A stretch of DNA of 64,000 nt. It comes from Blepharisma japonicum (lineage: Eukaryota > Ciliophora > Heterotrichea > Heterotrichida > Blepharismidae). Below, piece after piece: positions 30,475-41,555 of the stretch (position 1 is its first letter; each line of letters opens with the position of its first letter). A program made the position numbers and the translations under genes. The DNA lies in NCBI GenBank assembly GCA_949751835.1, contig CATKHK010000006.1, forward strand, positions 186,001 to 250,000, written 5' to 3'. The notes below the pieces were generated by a model. That model worked only from the letters and a program-made list of their open reading frames with translations, was not told the DNA's origin and did no database searches.

Positions 30475-32745
30475 ATGATGCAGATTCCTTTACCTGAAAA
30501 ATTCGACACATACACCGATGAAAATCATTCTGTTCGAACCACAGCAAGTCTTTCTCCTGAATCTCAATATATCCAGTCAGTGTGTCTTTACTGTGGCAAA
30601 TCTAAAGGAACCCTTGTGCCACTTCCAACAGGAAATCTCGCACATGTATTTTGCAGAGAAAATCGTCAATGCTGCATTTGCGGTACTCCTCATATGTGCC
30701 TACAATGTAAGCAGCCAGATTGCCCCCAAGTGTTTCATCCTTTTTGCCTTAAAAGGCTTATTCCTTCACTTTCATCCGTCGACCAAATGGCCTATTGTGA
30801 TCTTCATTCTTTAAACATAGCCAAGAAAAAAAGATACCTGAAGATTGGTTCAGCAAAGCAAATTATCAATAGGATCGGAATCAATGAAAACGTCTTAAGA
30901 ACAATAAAGGCAGCGCAAGAGAGGCATAAACAAGAAAACTTTTGGGCAGGAAATTTGTTGTGGCTCAACATTGGGATTCAATACTTTTGAAGTGAAGCAA
31001 GTACATGCAGTCTTCCGATTCTGGAGGTCAAAGAAGAGAAAGAACTGAGATTCCGCAGCCCTAAAAGTGATCATTTTGTGGACGATTTAATTGAAAAATA
31101 TGAAAAAAAGCTGCAAGAAATAGAAAAAGAAAAAAATCGTCTTTGGCCAGTTAGAGGGGCTTGTGAAGAAGAGTCATTTATTGAGTCTCCATATGATTAT
31201 ATTTTCAATGAAATTAAATCTCTTAAATTCAGAGAAGAGCATGAAAATTTTTTAAAATATGTTGAGTCGAAATCAAGGCAAAATATAGTTGAAGATGAAG
31301 CTATACAAAGTAAATGCAAAAACGAGGTAGACTTATTATTCAGCGAAAACTCCAACCAATCGGTAGCTGGGGAAGGAAAAGAAGTAAATAAAACAGAAAA
31401 AAATAAGCCAAAATCAGATAATGATACTATTTGTGAAGTGTGCGGAGATGGAGATTATGAAGACGACGATTTAATTGTAATCTGCTCAAAATGTGACATG
31501 GGCGTACATGCAAAGTGCTATGGAATTGTCACAGTACCAGAAAATGAGTGATATTGTAAAGCTTGTGAAGAAAACGTCGACCAGAAATCATTACGATGTG
31601 CATTATGCCCGATTAAAGGCGGAGCATTAAAACCTACAATTAATTCTACAGATTGCTTTGATAAATACCCGAACTATGACTGGTGTAGTGACACTAAAAC
31701 AATATGGGTCCATTTATACTGCATTATGACCATATCCCCTTCAGCAGTTGGGGACAAAATTTCTATGTCAAATATAGATATATCAAAAATCGACAAGCAA
31801 AAATTCACCCAAAAATGCAATATCTGCAATACCATGAATGGCGCTTCTATTCAATGCCAGCAATCAAAATGCTCTACTACTTTTCATCCGATATGCATAA
31901 AAATGAAGCTGCAAAGCACAGGCTACGACGATGACAGTTCATATTGTTTAAAGCATAAGCCTTTAAAGCTGAGAAAATTAATTGAAAATAAAGATAAAAA
32001 GGCTATAAAGACCATAATGACCTTTACTAAAATTTATGAGAAGTCTGGAACTAAAGTGCAAAGGACTGAGGTTGTTGAAACTGCAAAGAAAAAATTCCAA
32101 AATGGGAAGCCTTTTAATTATGAGGAAAAAGCTTTGCTACTTTCGACAATTGAAGAAAGACTTCAAGAAGAAAGGAGAGATGGGTTCAGCTTTGTGTTTA
32201 AAGCAAATCAGCCGCAAAAAAGCTTAAGGTGTAAAATTGACACCAACATTCCTTATTGATTCACACTGATAGACCCACAGATTATTATTGCTGAAAAGTT
32301 GACTATTCCAGGGAGGAAGCCAGAGGATTGTTTAAAATGTTACACAGATTTAATACTTCCTCTTCTCAAGAAAGAGCTACAAATTCTCCAACGCCCGAAA
32401 AACGTATTTAAACTTTCAAATAAAGGAAAAAAGAGACCAAGGGCCGAAAGAAAAACCAAACGAAAGGCCAGCCCATTCTTAGAAATAAATCAGCCAGTTT
32501 TAGATGAAATTGTTACTGAAGAACTCCATTGCATTTGCAGAAAACCTTTTATAGAGGCAGCACCTCAGAGACCTGGAGAATCTGTAGAAGAGTGGGAAAA
32601 GAGGGTTGCTGAGAATGAAATGATTTTATGCGACCAGTGCGAAAGTTGGTACCATCTAAAGTGTCTAGGAATCAAACCTACTCAAGTCCCGGAACACTTT
32701 TTCTGCTCAAAATGTAACCCTAAACGAACTGAGCTGTGTGTATAG
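30475..32745 (+). CDS. multi-PHD-finger chromatin protein (BRPF/JADE/AF10-like plan)
   Basis: 756 residues in one frame with TGA as Trp at about 30988, 31549 (ENEWYCKAC, the invariant PHD Trp) and 32257. Four Cys/His zinc modules are seen: an N-terminal extended-PHD-like block (37-107), a canonical PHD (about 319-368, ICEVCGDGD to CKAC), an extended PHD directly after it (about 374-491), and a C-terminal PHD (about 686-755) interrupted by an acidic insertion. PHD followed by extended PHD is the histone-H3-reading unit of BRPF, JADE and AF10 proteins. No bromodomain or methyltransferase domain is present. The likely site is the nucleus. Stop TAG. Confidence 0.9.
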
Positions 32746-32891
32746 GTTTAATTAATTTATCTATAATTCGAAGTTAGTAACATTAAGATCTAACTAAGCT
32801 ATATCTAAAATTTTACACTATTTTAGAGATTATAATCATTAAATATTAAATTTGGCTTAGAATCGATTTTATCGTTTATAGATATCGAAAT

Positions 32892-34389
32892 CTACAAAAA
32901 TCCCTTATTTTCAAGATAAACTTTAAGCTCTTCTAAGTTTATTTCTCCATCCCTATCTCTATCAGCTTCAATTAAAAACTGATTCCATTCAGTGTTTTCT
33001 ATTCCTGGGACATGAGATTTTAAGTCATTTATAGCAATTTTTCCACGAACCCCAGAAGCATATTTCACAAAAGATTTTTTAAGTTGATCTTTATGAGATT
33101 TTTCATCCCAATTAGAAGCTGCATTAAGAAATTCATTGTAATCAATATACCCTCTCTCGTCCATGTCGCAATTTTTCATAACCCCTTCAACATCAAGATA
33201 GTGGCTCAACCCTAATATTTCCGAGCCGTTTGCAAGGTCAGCTTTAGTTAATTTTCCGCTTAAATTATTATCTAGACTTCTGAAAACACTTTCTAATTGG
33301 GATCTTTCTTCTTGATTTGTTACTTGAGCAGCAATAAAAGTATAAATTGATTTTTTCAGCTTTGTTTGAGCCTGTATAAATATTTACACTGAATTTTTCT
33401 AGCTCTTCTTTTGCTTCTTCATTAATTGGGATTTCAGCAATATTGTTGTTAATGTGAGATCTGATTCAAGGGTGATTTAAAACTTCTTCTGCGTTTAATC
33501 TTTCGGCAGGATTTACGCAAATCATTTTATTGATAAGGTCTTTGGCTTCGTTTGAGATATTTTTCCAATACCCTTTATCCATGTCAAGCTTGCAAGCTTT
33601 TATTGAGTTTATTTTTTCTTTATCAGTTATACCTACAAAGGGAGGTCGACCGCCTTATTAGAAATTACTAAGCATGAGATATAAAATAACTCCTGCACTT
33701 CAGATATCGCATTTATGATCATATGGCCCTGAAAATACTTCAGGAGCCATGTAAAGTAAGGTCCCTACTGCATTTGTAAATTTGGATCCAGGAATAAGTC
33801 TTTGTGAAATTCCAAAATCAATAACTTTCAAAGGAGCACCAGGATTTTTTGTAGCTAAAAGCAGATTTTCAGGCTTCAAGTCTCTATGAACTATTCCTTT
33901 AGAATGGCAATAACTTATTGCATTCATGATATCTCGGAAATATTTAGCTGCCTTATTTTCACTGAATCTCATTTCATTGAGAACTTTTTCAAACAATTCG
34001 CCACCTGTTAAGAGTTCAGTTACTATATAATAGCATGTTTCTGAATCTAAAATCGCATAAACCTTCATTATATTGGGATGGCTCTATTTAGAGATTACAA
34101 TGTCTTTCAATATTTCTATTTCTTGTATCATTTTTCTCTGATGATCAGAGCCAATCTTGGCTTTAGGAATTTCTTTCAAAGCCCTTTCAGCGCCTAAATG
34201 CCTGTCTATGACTTTAAAGACTGTCCCAAATCCGCCTGTTCCTATTGTTTTTACAATGTCATAATGATCTCTAATCGTGCCCCTCCTCAATTGAATGCTT
34301 CCTCTCCTACCTTCTTGATTTCTATTATGATTGCCCCTCTTATTGGGGATGCTTTCAGGAGCTCGGGAGAAACAGAAAAGACAGCCCAT
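32892..34389 (-). CDS. calcium-dependent protein kinase (CDPK)
   Basis: 483 residues from exons 34099-34389, 33669-34083, 33388-33653 and 32892-33371. Introns are 15, 15 and 16 nt; the second ends in AAG. The N-terminus MGCLFCF is a myristoylation/palmitoylation signal. The kinase domain shows IGTGGFGTVF, the catalytic HRDLKPENLL, DFGIS and APEVF; TGA at 33700 is the Trp of DIWSAGV. The junction segment (AQTKLKKSIYTFIAAQ) is followed by four EF hands, of which the second (CDMDERGYIDYNEF) and fourth (ADRDRDGEINLEEL) are canonical while the first and third have lost ligands. A membrane-associated Ca2+ effector is expected. Stop TAG. Confidence 0.95.
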
Positions 34390-34628
34390 ATTTTATGTAG
34401 CTAATAATTAGGGTTTTATCATCTGCATTCTTTAAAACAAGAATTATACTTAAAGCATTATCTCCTAAAATCATGTGGTAATAAGCAAGGTTTTATTATT
34501 TATGATGGTTTTCTGCATAATGAAAAAAAAGAGGAACAGTTATCTATAATTTAGCAAAAGATATAAAATTTCATTAGGGTTTGAGATTTTTATTTGGATT
34601 TTAATGGATTTTCAAAAAAAATAAACCA

Positions 34629-35531
34629 ATGGGAAACTGCTCAAGTAAAAACAAAATTGTAAATAAACAGGCAATTATTTCAACAAAAAACAATCCTTCA
34701 AGCACTCTGCATGAGTCTCAAGATTCTGCTGAAAATAAAAATCCTGGATTTGAGAAAGGAAAAAATAGCATAAATGCTTCAGGAAATTTTGATAAGAAAA
34801 AAGGAATAGATACAGAAACCTCATTACCATATCTTAATGATACCAAATTAATTGCTTCTGTACGATCTCCTGACAATTTTGAATATGCCTCGAAAAATTA
34901 CGAGCTTAGGAGATTTGAACTGGATATAAAAATTACTATTAATTTGTTAATTCAAAAAGTTACGAATGGGATAGGCAGCTATAAAGCCTACACAAGTAAT
35001 ATCAGAACTTTGGTAGGAATAGCAAGGCTCTCAGACTATGTGATAAAGCTTGGCCAATGTATCTATATCTGCCCTGATTTCCCTGAGAAAGAAAATTATG
35101 CAATTTTTCCAACTAATAATTGCTATGATGAGCCTTACCAATTGGCTGAGGTAAAAGAAGGGATTAATTTTTTAGTGCAATGCTGCAATGAAAGATGCAA
35201 AGCTTATGAGAAATTGGTCGTCTGCTCTTTAGGATTTGGCACTATTTATTATTCTGATTCAGTTGAAAATCTAAAATGCCCTTATTGCAAAAAATTTATT
35301 GATAAGGTTGAGTCAGTAGGATTTTATAAATGCTTTTGGGTTTTAACAAAGAGAGATGCTTTTAGTGGAAAAATAAGTGATGTTGAGGAGCAACTGGCGT
35401 GGAATCAAACTTTGGTTGAAAATTTTGAAGAGATTGGGCAAATGGATTTGAATTACTTAGTTATTAAAGTGAGAAAAATTCCTGAATATGAGGTCTATCT
35501 CTTTAAAAGTGAGGATATTTCAGAAAATTAA
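34629..35531 (+). CDS. predicted acylated protein with C-terminal cysteine motif, unknown function
   Basis: 300 residues, no intron. It starts MGNCSSKNK, a predicted myristoylation/palmitoylation signal, followed by a disordered Ser/Asn/Lys region to about residue 85. The C-terminal 120 residues carry CCNERCKAY, then GFGTIYYSD, CPYCKKF and GFYKCFWVLTKR, a Cys pattern that resembles a zinc-binding module found next to ubiquitin-like proteins in other eukaryotes; I cannot name it. The gene is divergent from the CDPK, whose product is also N-acylated; the shared spacer is 239 bp. Confidence 0.75.
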   Translation: MGNCSSKNKIVNKQAIISTKNNPSSTLHESQDSAENKNPGFEKGKNSINASGNFDKKKGIDTETSLPYLNDTKLIASVRSPDNFEYASKNYELRRFELDIKITINLLIQKVTNGIGSYKAYTSNIRTLVGIARLSDYVIKLGQCIYICPDFPEKENYAIFPTNNCYDEPYQLAEVKEGINFLVQCCNERCKAYEKLVVCSLGFGTIYYSDSVENLKCPYCKKFIDKVESVGFYKCFWVLTKRDAFSGKISDVEEQLAWNQTLVENFEEIGQMDLNYLVIKVRKIPEYEVYLFKSEDISEN

Positions 35532-35664
35532 TTCATAAAATGATTGCCTTATTTATCTATAAAATCAATTTTCTAACAAAAAGGATTTTTTCATCTTTTT
35601 TACTATATAATATTTTTATTAATTAAATATTTTTTTGAATTTGATCTATACTTGTTGTAGTGGA

Positions 35665-36360
35665 TTAATTACTTACTTTTGGTTTGAATATTTTATATGA
35701 TATTAAAGCTGTCACAGTAGCAGCAATAGCTGCTCCAATTATCACAGATTTAAAATTCATTACCCCTTTAAGCAATCCATTTTCATTTTCAGTCCTCACA
35801 TTTTCAAATCGTGCTTTTTTCTTTTTATTTTCATATTTTAATTTAACTTCCCCTTCAAATTCTGTTGTCCTTGGAGATTTTAATGCTGATTTCAATTTTG
35901 ATGGTTTCGGAGTCAATGATCCTTCATAAACTTCGAATTCTTCTTCTCCATCTCTTTTATGACTGACTCCAGGAGTTCTTGGCGATTTTTTTTTTAAAAC
36001 TCCTTGGCTTGTATAAGTCTCATACTCTGATGAAGATTCAGTAAAGGCACCAGTTGGAGACAACAAGCTACTGGATGGAGCATACTCATATTCATTTGGA
36101 AGAGGCATGGTTAAGTTTAAATCATATTGTGCATAGTATTTCTTTTTATGTGAGTGGCTGAAATTTGAAATATCAGGGGTTAAAGTTCTTTCAGTGTCTG
36201 ACCCATTTGATGAGGTCATATCTTGATAATCAAAAGACGCTGATAATAAATCTGAGGAAGAATTGTCTAGATCAGCAGATAGATTCTTTCCTTTTCTAGA
36301 TTGACGTTTTCGCTCAAGATATGTGCTCTTCTTATGTGGCCGAGCTTTATAGTAAAACAT
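35665..36360 (-). CDS. predicted C-terminally anchored protein, unknown function (231 aa)
   Basis: The first 200 residues are polar and disordered, rich in Ser/Glu/Lys with basic patches (ARPHKKSTYLERKRQSRKG). Near the end lies a single membrane segment (SVIIGAAIAATVTALISYKIF) followed by KPKVSN. The plan suggests a tail-anchored protein facing the cytosol; the weakly hydrophobic anchor and basic tail would fit mitochondrial outer membrane or ER. No domain is recognised. TAA stop, no intron. Confidence 0.65.
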   Translation of the reverse strand: MFYYKARPHKKSTYLERKRQSRKGKNLSADLDNSSSDLLSASFDYQDMTSSNGSDTERTLTPDISNFSHSHKKKYYAQYDLNLTMPLPNEYEYAPSSSLLSPTGAFTESSSEYETYTSQGVLKKKSPRTPGVSHKRDGEEEFEVYEGSLTPKPSKLKSALKSPRTTEFEGEVKLKYENKKKKARFENVRTENENGLLKGVMNFKSVIIGAAIAATVTALISYKIFKPKVSN

Positions 36361-36577
36361 TAATTTTATAATTAAAAAAGCATCTTTAAATACTCAAAAC
36401 CTACTATTTAAAAGAAATTAAAAAATACTTAGCATTTAATATAAAGAACTATATTCTATATGAACTTGGTTGTATGGAAACTGTAAAATGTTTGCTTTCC
36501 ACTCAGATTTCGAAAACCAGGGAAAGAATCCTTTCAAATTCCGAAAAGTTAAAACAATTATTACAGCTAAGTACAAT

Positions 36578-37105
36578 TTAACTAACACTAGCAAGCTCAT
36601 TGCTGATATGAGCATTTTCCATGATTTTATAATTTTGCCTTCTAATGGCGCGTACCGTTGATTTTATTGTGTCAGTGAAATGTTCATACTGCTCATTCGA
36701 AATATATAAATCGAATTCCAGCAGCATCAAAAATTTCTTTTCAAGATTATTAAAATCTGATATTTGTATACCTCCTACTTTTGCATAATAGGAGTTTTTG
36801 TAATATTTATCTTCGCTATATTTCGCGGCAACAACAAGGCCGATTAAAAATAGTTTATGCAGGGAAATGTTATCAAAAATGTATTTTCTGAAGTTTGATA
36901 TAAGTTTCTCTACATATATCAGAGACAGAACATAACAATGTTCTGAACAGTGCATGTATGAATTTAAGTATGCCAAGTAATCATACATAGAAATAGATGG
37001 AATTTTAGCTTGCTCGAAGAAAAGACGCACATTCTCTTCAGAGCAGCTCGAATACTTTGAGTAGTTTTCAAGAATAAAAGCTACTGCTTCTAGTATTGAT
37101 GACAT
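36578..37105 (-). CDS. cyclin (PHO80/U-type cyclin-like)
   Basis: 175 residues. A cyclin box of the PHO80 group is visible: SISMYDYLAYLNSYMHCSE, CYVLSLIYVEKLI, FLIGLVVAAKYSEDKYYKN, and the closing NNLEKKFLMLLEFDLYIS. Small cyclins of this kind bind Pho85/CDK5-like kinases and act in nutrient or cell-cycle signalling. The ATG at 37105 (MSSILEAV) is used since upstream in-frame sequence offers only a TTG. Stop TAA; no intron. Confidence 0.85.
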   Translation of the reverse strand: MSSILEAVAFILENYSKYSSCSEENVRLFFEQAKIPSISMYDYLAYLNSYMHCSEHCYVLSLIYVEKLISNFRKYIFDNISLHKLFLIGLVVAAKYSEDKYYKNSYYAKVGGIQISDFNNLEKKFLMLLEFDLYISNEQYEHFTDTIKSTVRAIRRQNYKIMENAHISNELASVS

Positions 37106-37204
37106 TTTATTTTGATATAAATCCAATTATGGCAAACTAAGGGATTCACCAATTATACCTATATGTACTGGAAAAAATAAAGCTAAATTGGCTTGATTTT
37201 AAAG

Positions 37205-37708
37205 TTATTTAAGGTTACGAATGAAAGCGAATTGGTCTAAAGTAAACATGTCTTTGAGGATGCCAGCTGTTTGCCTTCTCAGCTCTTGAAATTGCGCAAC
37301 AGTCATGTGGAAAGATATTTCTTTTTCTCCATTGGTCATTTTTACTTGAACTTCTGGCCTGAGAACTTTGCTGAATGAATTAGTAGATAGGGATACATCA
37401 ATTCTTCAATTTATATCAACAAGTCTTTCTTTTTCTTGTCGACGGTGGAATTCAGTATCAATTTCTGTAAGATTTCTAATAACTACTTCTTTCAATGCAG
37501 AAGGCCAATTTTCTTCTTCGATTTGGTGAAGATATTCAGAAGAATGCTTGCCACATTTCTTTCTAAGATAATCTATGCAAATACTAAAGTTTTCCCTTTG
37601 AGAAAAAGGAATTTGCTTTAAGACTGTAAAATCTTGTAAAAGATATTTGGACGACAATCCAAATAAGGCAGATAAATTATCAGCTGACAAAGTTTTCAAA
37701 GACTCCAT
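37205..37708 (-). CDS. COMMD-family protein
   Basis: 167 residues; TGA at 37406 supplies the Trp at the start of the COMM domain (DINWRIDVSLSTNS). The C-terminal domain continues LRPEVQVKMTNGEKEISFHM and AQFQELRRQT, matching the COMM consensus of a Trp, alternating strands and a final helix. The N-terminal 95 residues are helical (LSADNLSALFGLSSKYLLQ), as in other COMMD proteins. COMMD proteins form the Commander complex that recycles endosomal cargo. Which of the ten human members it matches cannot be decided by eye. Stop TAA. Confidence 0.8.
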
Positions 37709-38204
37709 TTATTAAGTGAAGCTTTGCTATATAAAAGCTTCTAAATTATAGCATGACAAAAGAACCATTAGCCTTAAAGCAACATTGCTATGATTAGATT
37801 TTACAATGAAAAAATCTTTGTTTTTAGTTCACTTTGATCAATATTTGAAAATTACCAAACTTAAAAACTATCAAAAAGAATGAATGAAGAAAATCTTAGT
37901 GAGATTCGTTAAAGAAATTTATCTTTATGCCTTAATTATTCGTAAATGAAAAGTCCTTTTTGTTAGTTAATTAGAGTAAATAATTCACTTGCCGAGTAAT
38001 ATGTCGAAATATGAAGTTTTTTGAGTCTTAAATTTATGCATTAAAATATTGAATAAGCATCTATTTATGTATTTATTAAGCCCTAAAATTGTTGCTTAAG
38101 TATAAATCTCTTCAAAAAAATAATAAAGCACTTGTGCATAATAAAATTAATTAGTCTACATTTACCCAAAAAATGATGATTTAATCTCACAACTTTTATA
38201 AATT
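37709..38204. other. intergenic space between divergent genes
   Basis: 496 bp, AT-rich, no open frame; promoters of the COMMD gene and the membrane protein gene. Confidence 0.55.
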
Positions 38205-39059
38205 ATGGAAAATAGAAAGGCTCGATACTGAATATCTCACTATATATTTTTTATACTATATTTTACTGTTATCCCTCTAAAGATTGCAGCCATGAGTGTC
38301 GAAGACTGATATAGACAAGGAGAAGATATAAATAAGCCAGGTCAAAACAATACGTACTGGGAAGGCTCACTTTTTAAGGTCTATCATTCCAAAAGTGCTT
38401 ACATTAATGGTGAAAAATCTTATAGCAAACTTTGTGATATTAATTGCAAATACGGTGAAAATGATTGATATAAAAAGGCCGCTTGTGAAACTTATACTAA
38501 TTTAAATGGAGGTGGTATTAGCTTTATTGCATTTAGTAGCTTAGAAATCGTATTTATTATTGCTTATCTGATATTCACAGCATTAACTACATATCAAAGA
38601 AGTTATTTATGCCTAAGGGTGTTTTTTTCTATAATAGCAACTCTTTGTGGCTTTTTTGGGTTTGTCATTATGGTCGGCACTGCGATGGTCACTTATTCGG
38701 ATGCTTGCCATTCTGTGGCTGGGTATTATTCAACACAAAGCAACACTTGTGCAATGACTGGACCTCAGCTGGATCTGTTCAACTTTTTATATATCCTTGC
38801 TATATCATTTGGATTTTGGGTCTTCCAATGCTCAACAAAATGCGAAAATAAAATGGCTGATGAAAACACTAAAGCCAGCTTAGTGAGCAATAATCACCTA
38901 AATCAAGACCAAGGGCAAATCCAAACTCAGCCTTCTCCTATTAAGCAATTGAGCCCTGCGACAAATCAAGATACTCCACAGAACCACCGATTCGAGCATG
39001 ATGAAGAGCCTGATTTAAAATATAGGGATAGGTCAGAAAATGATCAAATAATTGTCTAA
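38205..39059 (+). CDS. four-pass membrane protein of unknown function
   Basis: 284 residues with several TGA read as Trp. The first hydrophobic segment (YIFFILYFTVIPLKIAAM) is near the N-terminus. A loop of about 90 residues with four Cys (KLCDINCKYG, KAACETY) follows, then three membrane segments (SSLEIVFIIAYLIFTALTTY, VFFSIIATLCGFFGFVIM, LFNFLYILAISFGFWVF), the last preceded by a small Cys-bearing loop. The C-terminal 65 residues are Gln/Pro-rich and probably cytosolic. The topology recalls tetraspanin/claudin-like proteins, but signature motifs are missing. Extension upstream of the GTG at 38619 to ATG 38205 relies on UGA as Trp. Confidence 0.75.
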
Positions 39060-39219
39060 AGTATGAGCTTATGAGAAATTAGTTTAATTAAAAGTATATC
39101 ATTAGTAAATATTAAGCATTTTTAATCGAAATTTTATGCAATTCTTCAAGATTTGACATTTTGAACAGGATTCTGGACGCAACTGAAATATTAATTTTAT
39201 TAATAAAGTTTGTTTAATA

Positions 39220-41274
39220 ATGATAATTTTTATTAAAAGAAGAGATAACTCAACCCTTGAACTTACTGTAGATTCTAAACTTCCAATTTGGGATTTTAAG
39301 AATATGATATCTATTTATACTAAGGTTCCTCCAGAAGACCAAATTTTAACATTTACACTGAATAGTTCTGACATTGTCCTAGAAGACGACTATAATCTAG
39401 AATTTTACGGAGTTTTTGATAACTCATGCATTGTTCTTAACCGTGTCAATGAGCATTCATACAGTGCTGAAGTCAAATATCAATCAGATATTACCAATAC
39501 ACTAGAAAACATCAGAAGGCATACAATTGATGCCTGTTGGAAAAACGACCCATTTGACCTGTTTTTCGAATTATGCTCCAAAGGAGACTGCGATGCCATT
39601 GCAAGAGAGCTTGAAATAAATGAAAGACTCGTCACAATTTATTCAAGTGAAGGATGGAATGCTTTGCATTATGCAGCGTTTCATGGAAATCATATCCTAA
39701 TTGATTTTCTTTTTGATTATCCTATCGATGCAAATCAATTAACAAAAGATAAAAAATGAAGCGCTTTGCATTTAAGCTGCATTCAAGGGCATTATAAATG
39801 TACTGAAGCATTATTAAAGCATCAAGAAATTTTTATTGACGTTTTCACTGAATATGCAGGGACACCTTTACATTGTGCATGCTTAAGCAATTCAGCTGAA
39901 AACGTAAAATTATTGCTATCAGCAAAGGCAAATTATGAAATTGAAAATAAAGATGGAAGAATTGCTATTGAGCTTGCTTTTGATGCAGGCATAAAAGATT
40001 TATTAAATAAATATATGGGGAATAATGATGAGCTGGCAGATATCTTTGAAAGCCCACTTTATATTCCTCACTTTTTTGGAGATAGACATGCATGGGGGGT
40101 TCTAAAACACTCAGAAGGTGTATTCCAAATATTCAGAAGCAGAGAAGATTATCAAAGTCAAAGACAAAATTTAAAATCATATAATTTGAGAGAAATAAGA
40201 GAGGCAAGAAGATGCAAAAATAAGTTTTATCATAGTGACCAATATTTTTATTTTCATATAATTACAAATAAAAAGGGCACAGATATATACTACTGTAAAG
40301 AAGAAGAACTTGCTAATCGATGAGTCAGATCTATTTTTGCATCTCTTCTTTTACGAAAAAATAGATCTCACTCTTTTACTGCTAAAAAAGCAATTTTAGA
40401 AGAATTTCCTGTGTCTTCATCTGATATTGGGTATTTTTCTTTTGATATTGATAAGCAGATTGGTGTCGGATCATTTGGGCAGGTTTATTTAGTAAAAGAA
40501 AAAAGCACAGAAAACATTTATGCTTTAAAATCTCTTTCAAAAGAAAAGATTATCAAGCAAAATGTAATGAAACATATTGTTAATGAAGCAAAAATAATGT
40601 ATAAGATTTCATATCCATTTATTGTGAAATTAATTCATTCATTCCATTCCCCAAGGACCTTATATCTTGTACTTGAATATTGCCAAAACGGATCTTTGAG
40701 CTCTTTATTAAAAAAGCTGGATAGGCTTCCTTTGAATTTCGCAAAAATTTATGCAGCTGAACTTGTAGTGACAATTGAATATCTTCATAGCTTGAATATT
40801 ATTTATAGAGACTTGAAGCCTGAAAATATACTAATAGATTCAAATTGGCATATAAAACTTGCTGATTTTGGGTTAGCAACTGAGGTTACTCCTGAAAATC
40901 CATTATCAAAGTCATTTTGTGGGTCTCCAGCTTATCTTTCTCCTGAAATGCTTTCGAATCATGGTGTTGGCAAATCAGCTGATATTTATGGGATTGGATG
41001 TATAATATATGAACTTCTAGCAGGCTATTCACCTTATTATTCTGATAAGTTGCCTGAACTGATTCAAAGGATTCAAAGTTCAAAATTAAAATTTCCTTAC
41101 TATGTTGATAAGATAGCTAAGAATCTTATCAAAAAATTGTTAATTAGAGATCCTGGCCAAAGGCCGAGCTTTGCAGAAATCAAAAGTCATGCCTTTTTTG
41201 AAGGAATTGATTGGGATTCTTTAGCTCTAGGACAATTGCCAGAATTTGACCCAGGAAATCTACAAATTAACTAA
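39220..41274 (+). CDS. ubiquitin-like, ankyrin, PH and AGC-type kinase multidomain protein
   Basis: 684 residues in one frame with TGA as Trp at two places. Order: ubiquitin-like fold (1-77, MIIFIKRRDNSTLEL), ankyrin repeats (about 140-265, WNALHYAAFHGNHILIDFL, TPLHCACLSNSAENVKLLL), a PH-like domain (about 285-375, HAWGVLKHSEGVFQIF ending ANRWVRSIF), and a protein kinase from about 404 (IGVGSFGQVYLV, ALKSL, YRDLKPENIL, ADFGLA, GSPAYLSPEM). YRD instead of HRD at the catalytic loop points to the AGC group. The PH domain suggests recruitment to phosphoinositide membranes. The hydrophobic-motif tail of AGC kinases is not seen. Confidence 0.9.
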
Positions 41275-41555
41275 TGCTAAAATATCTTGTGCATAATTCA
41301 TTATTTTTTTATTCTCAATTTTATAAATTAGTTATCGAATCTAAACTTCATGCAAACAATAATTTTTGATAATTTACCTAAAATTCGTCTTGTTTAAATA
41401 TCATTATTTTATGTTTGAATTCTTGTCTTTTAATTTTATATAGAATTCATTTTTAAGGTCTGTTTATTATTACAATAAAACTTTTACATTGACAATCAGT
41501 TTATTCTTCAAGTTCAAAGCTTTTTTAGCGCATATAAGTATAAATTTTGACAAAT

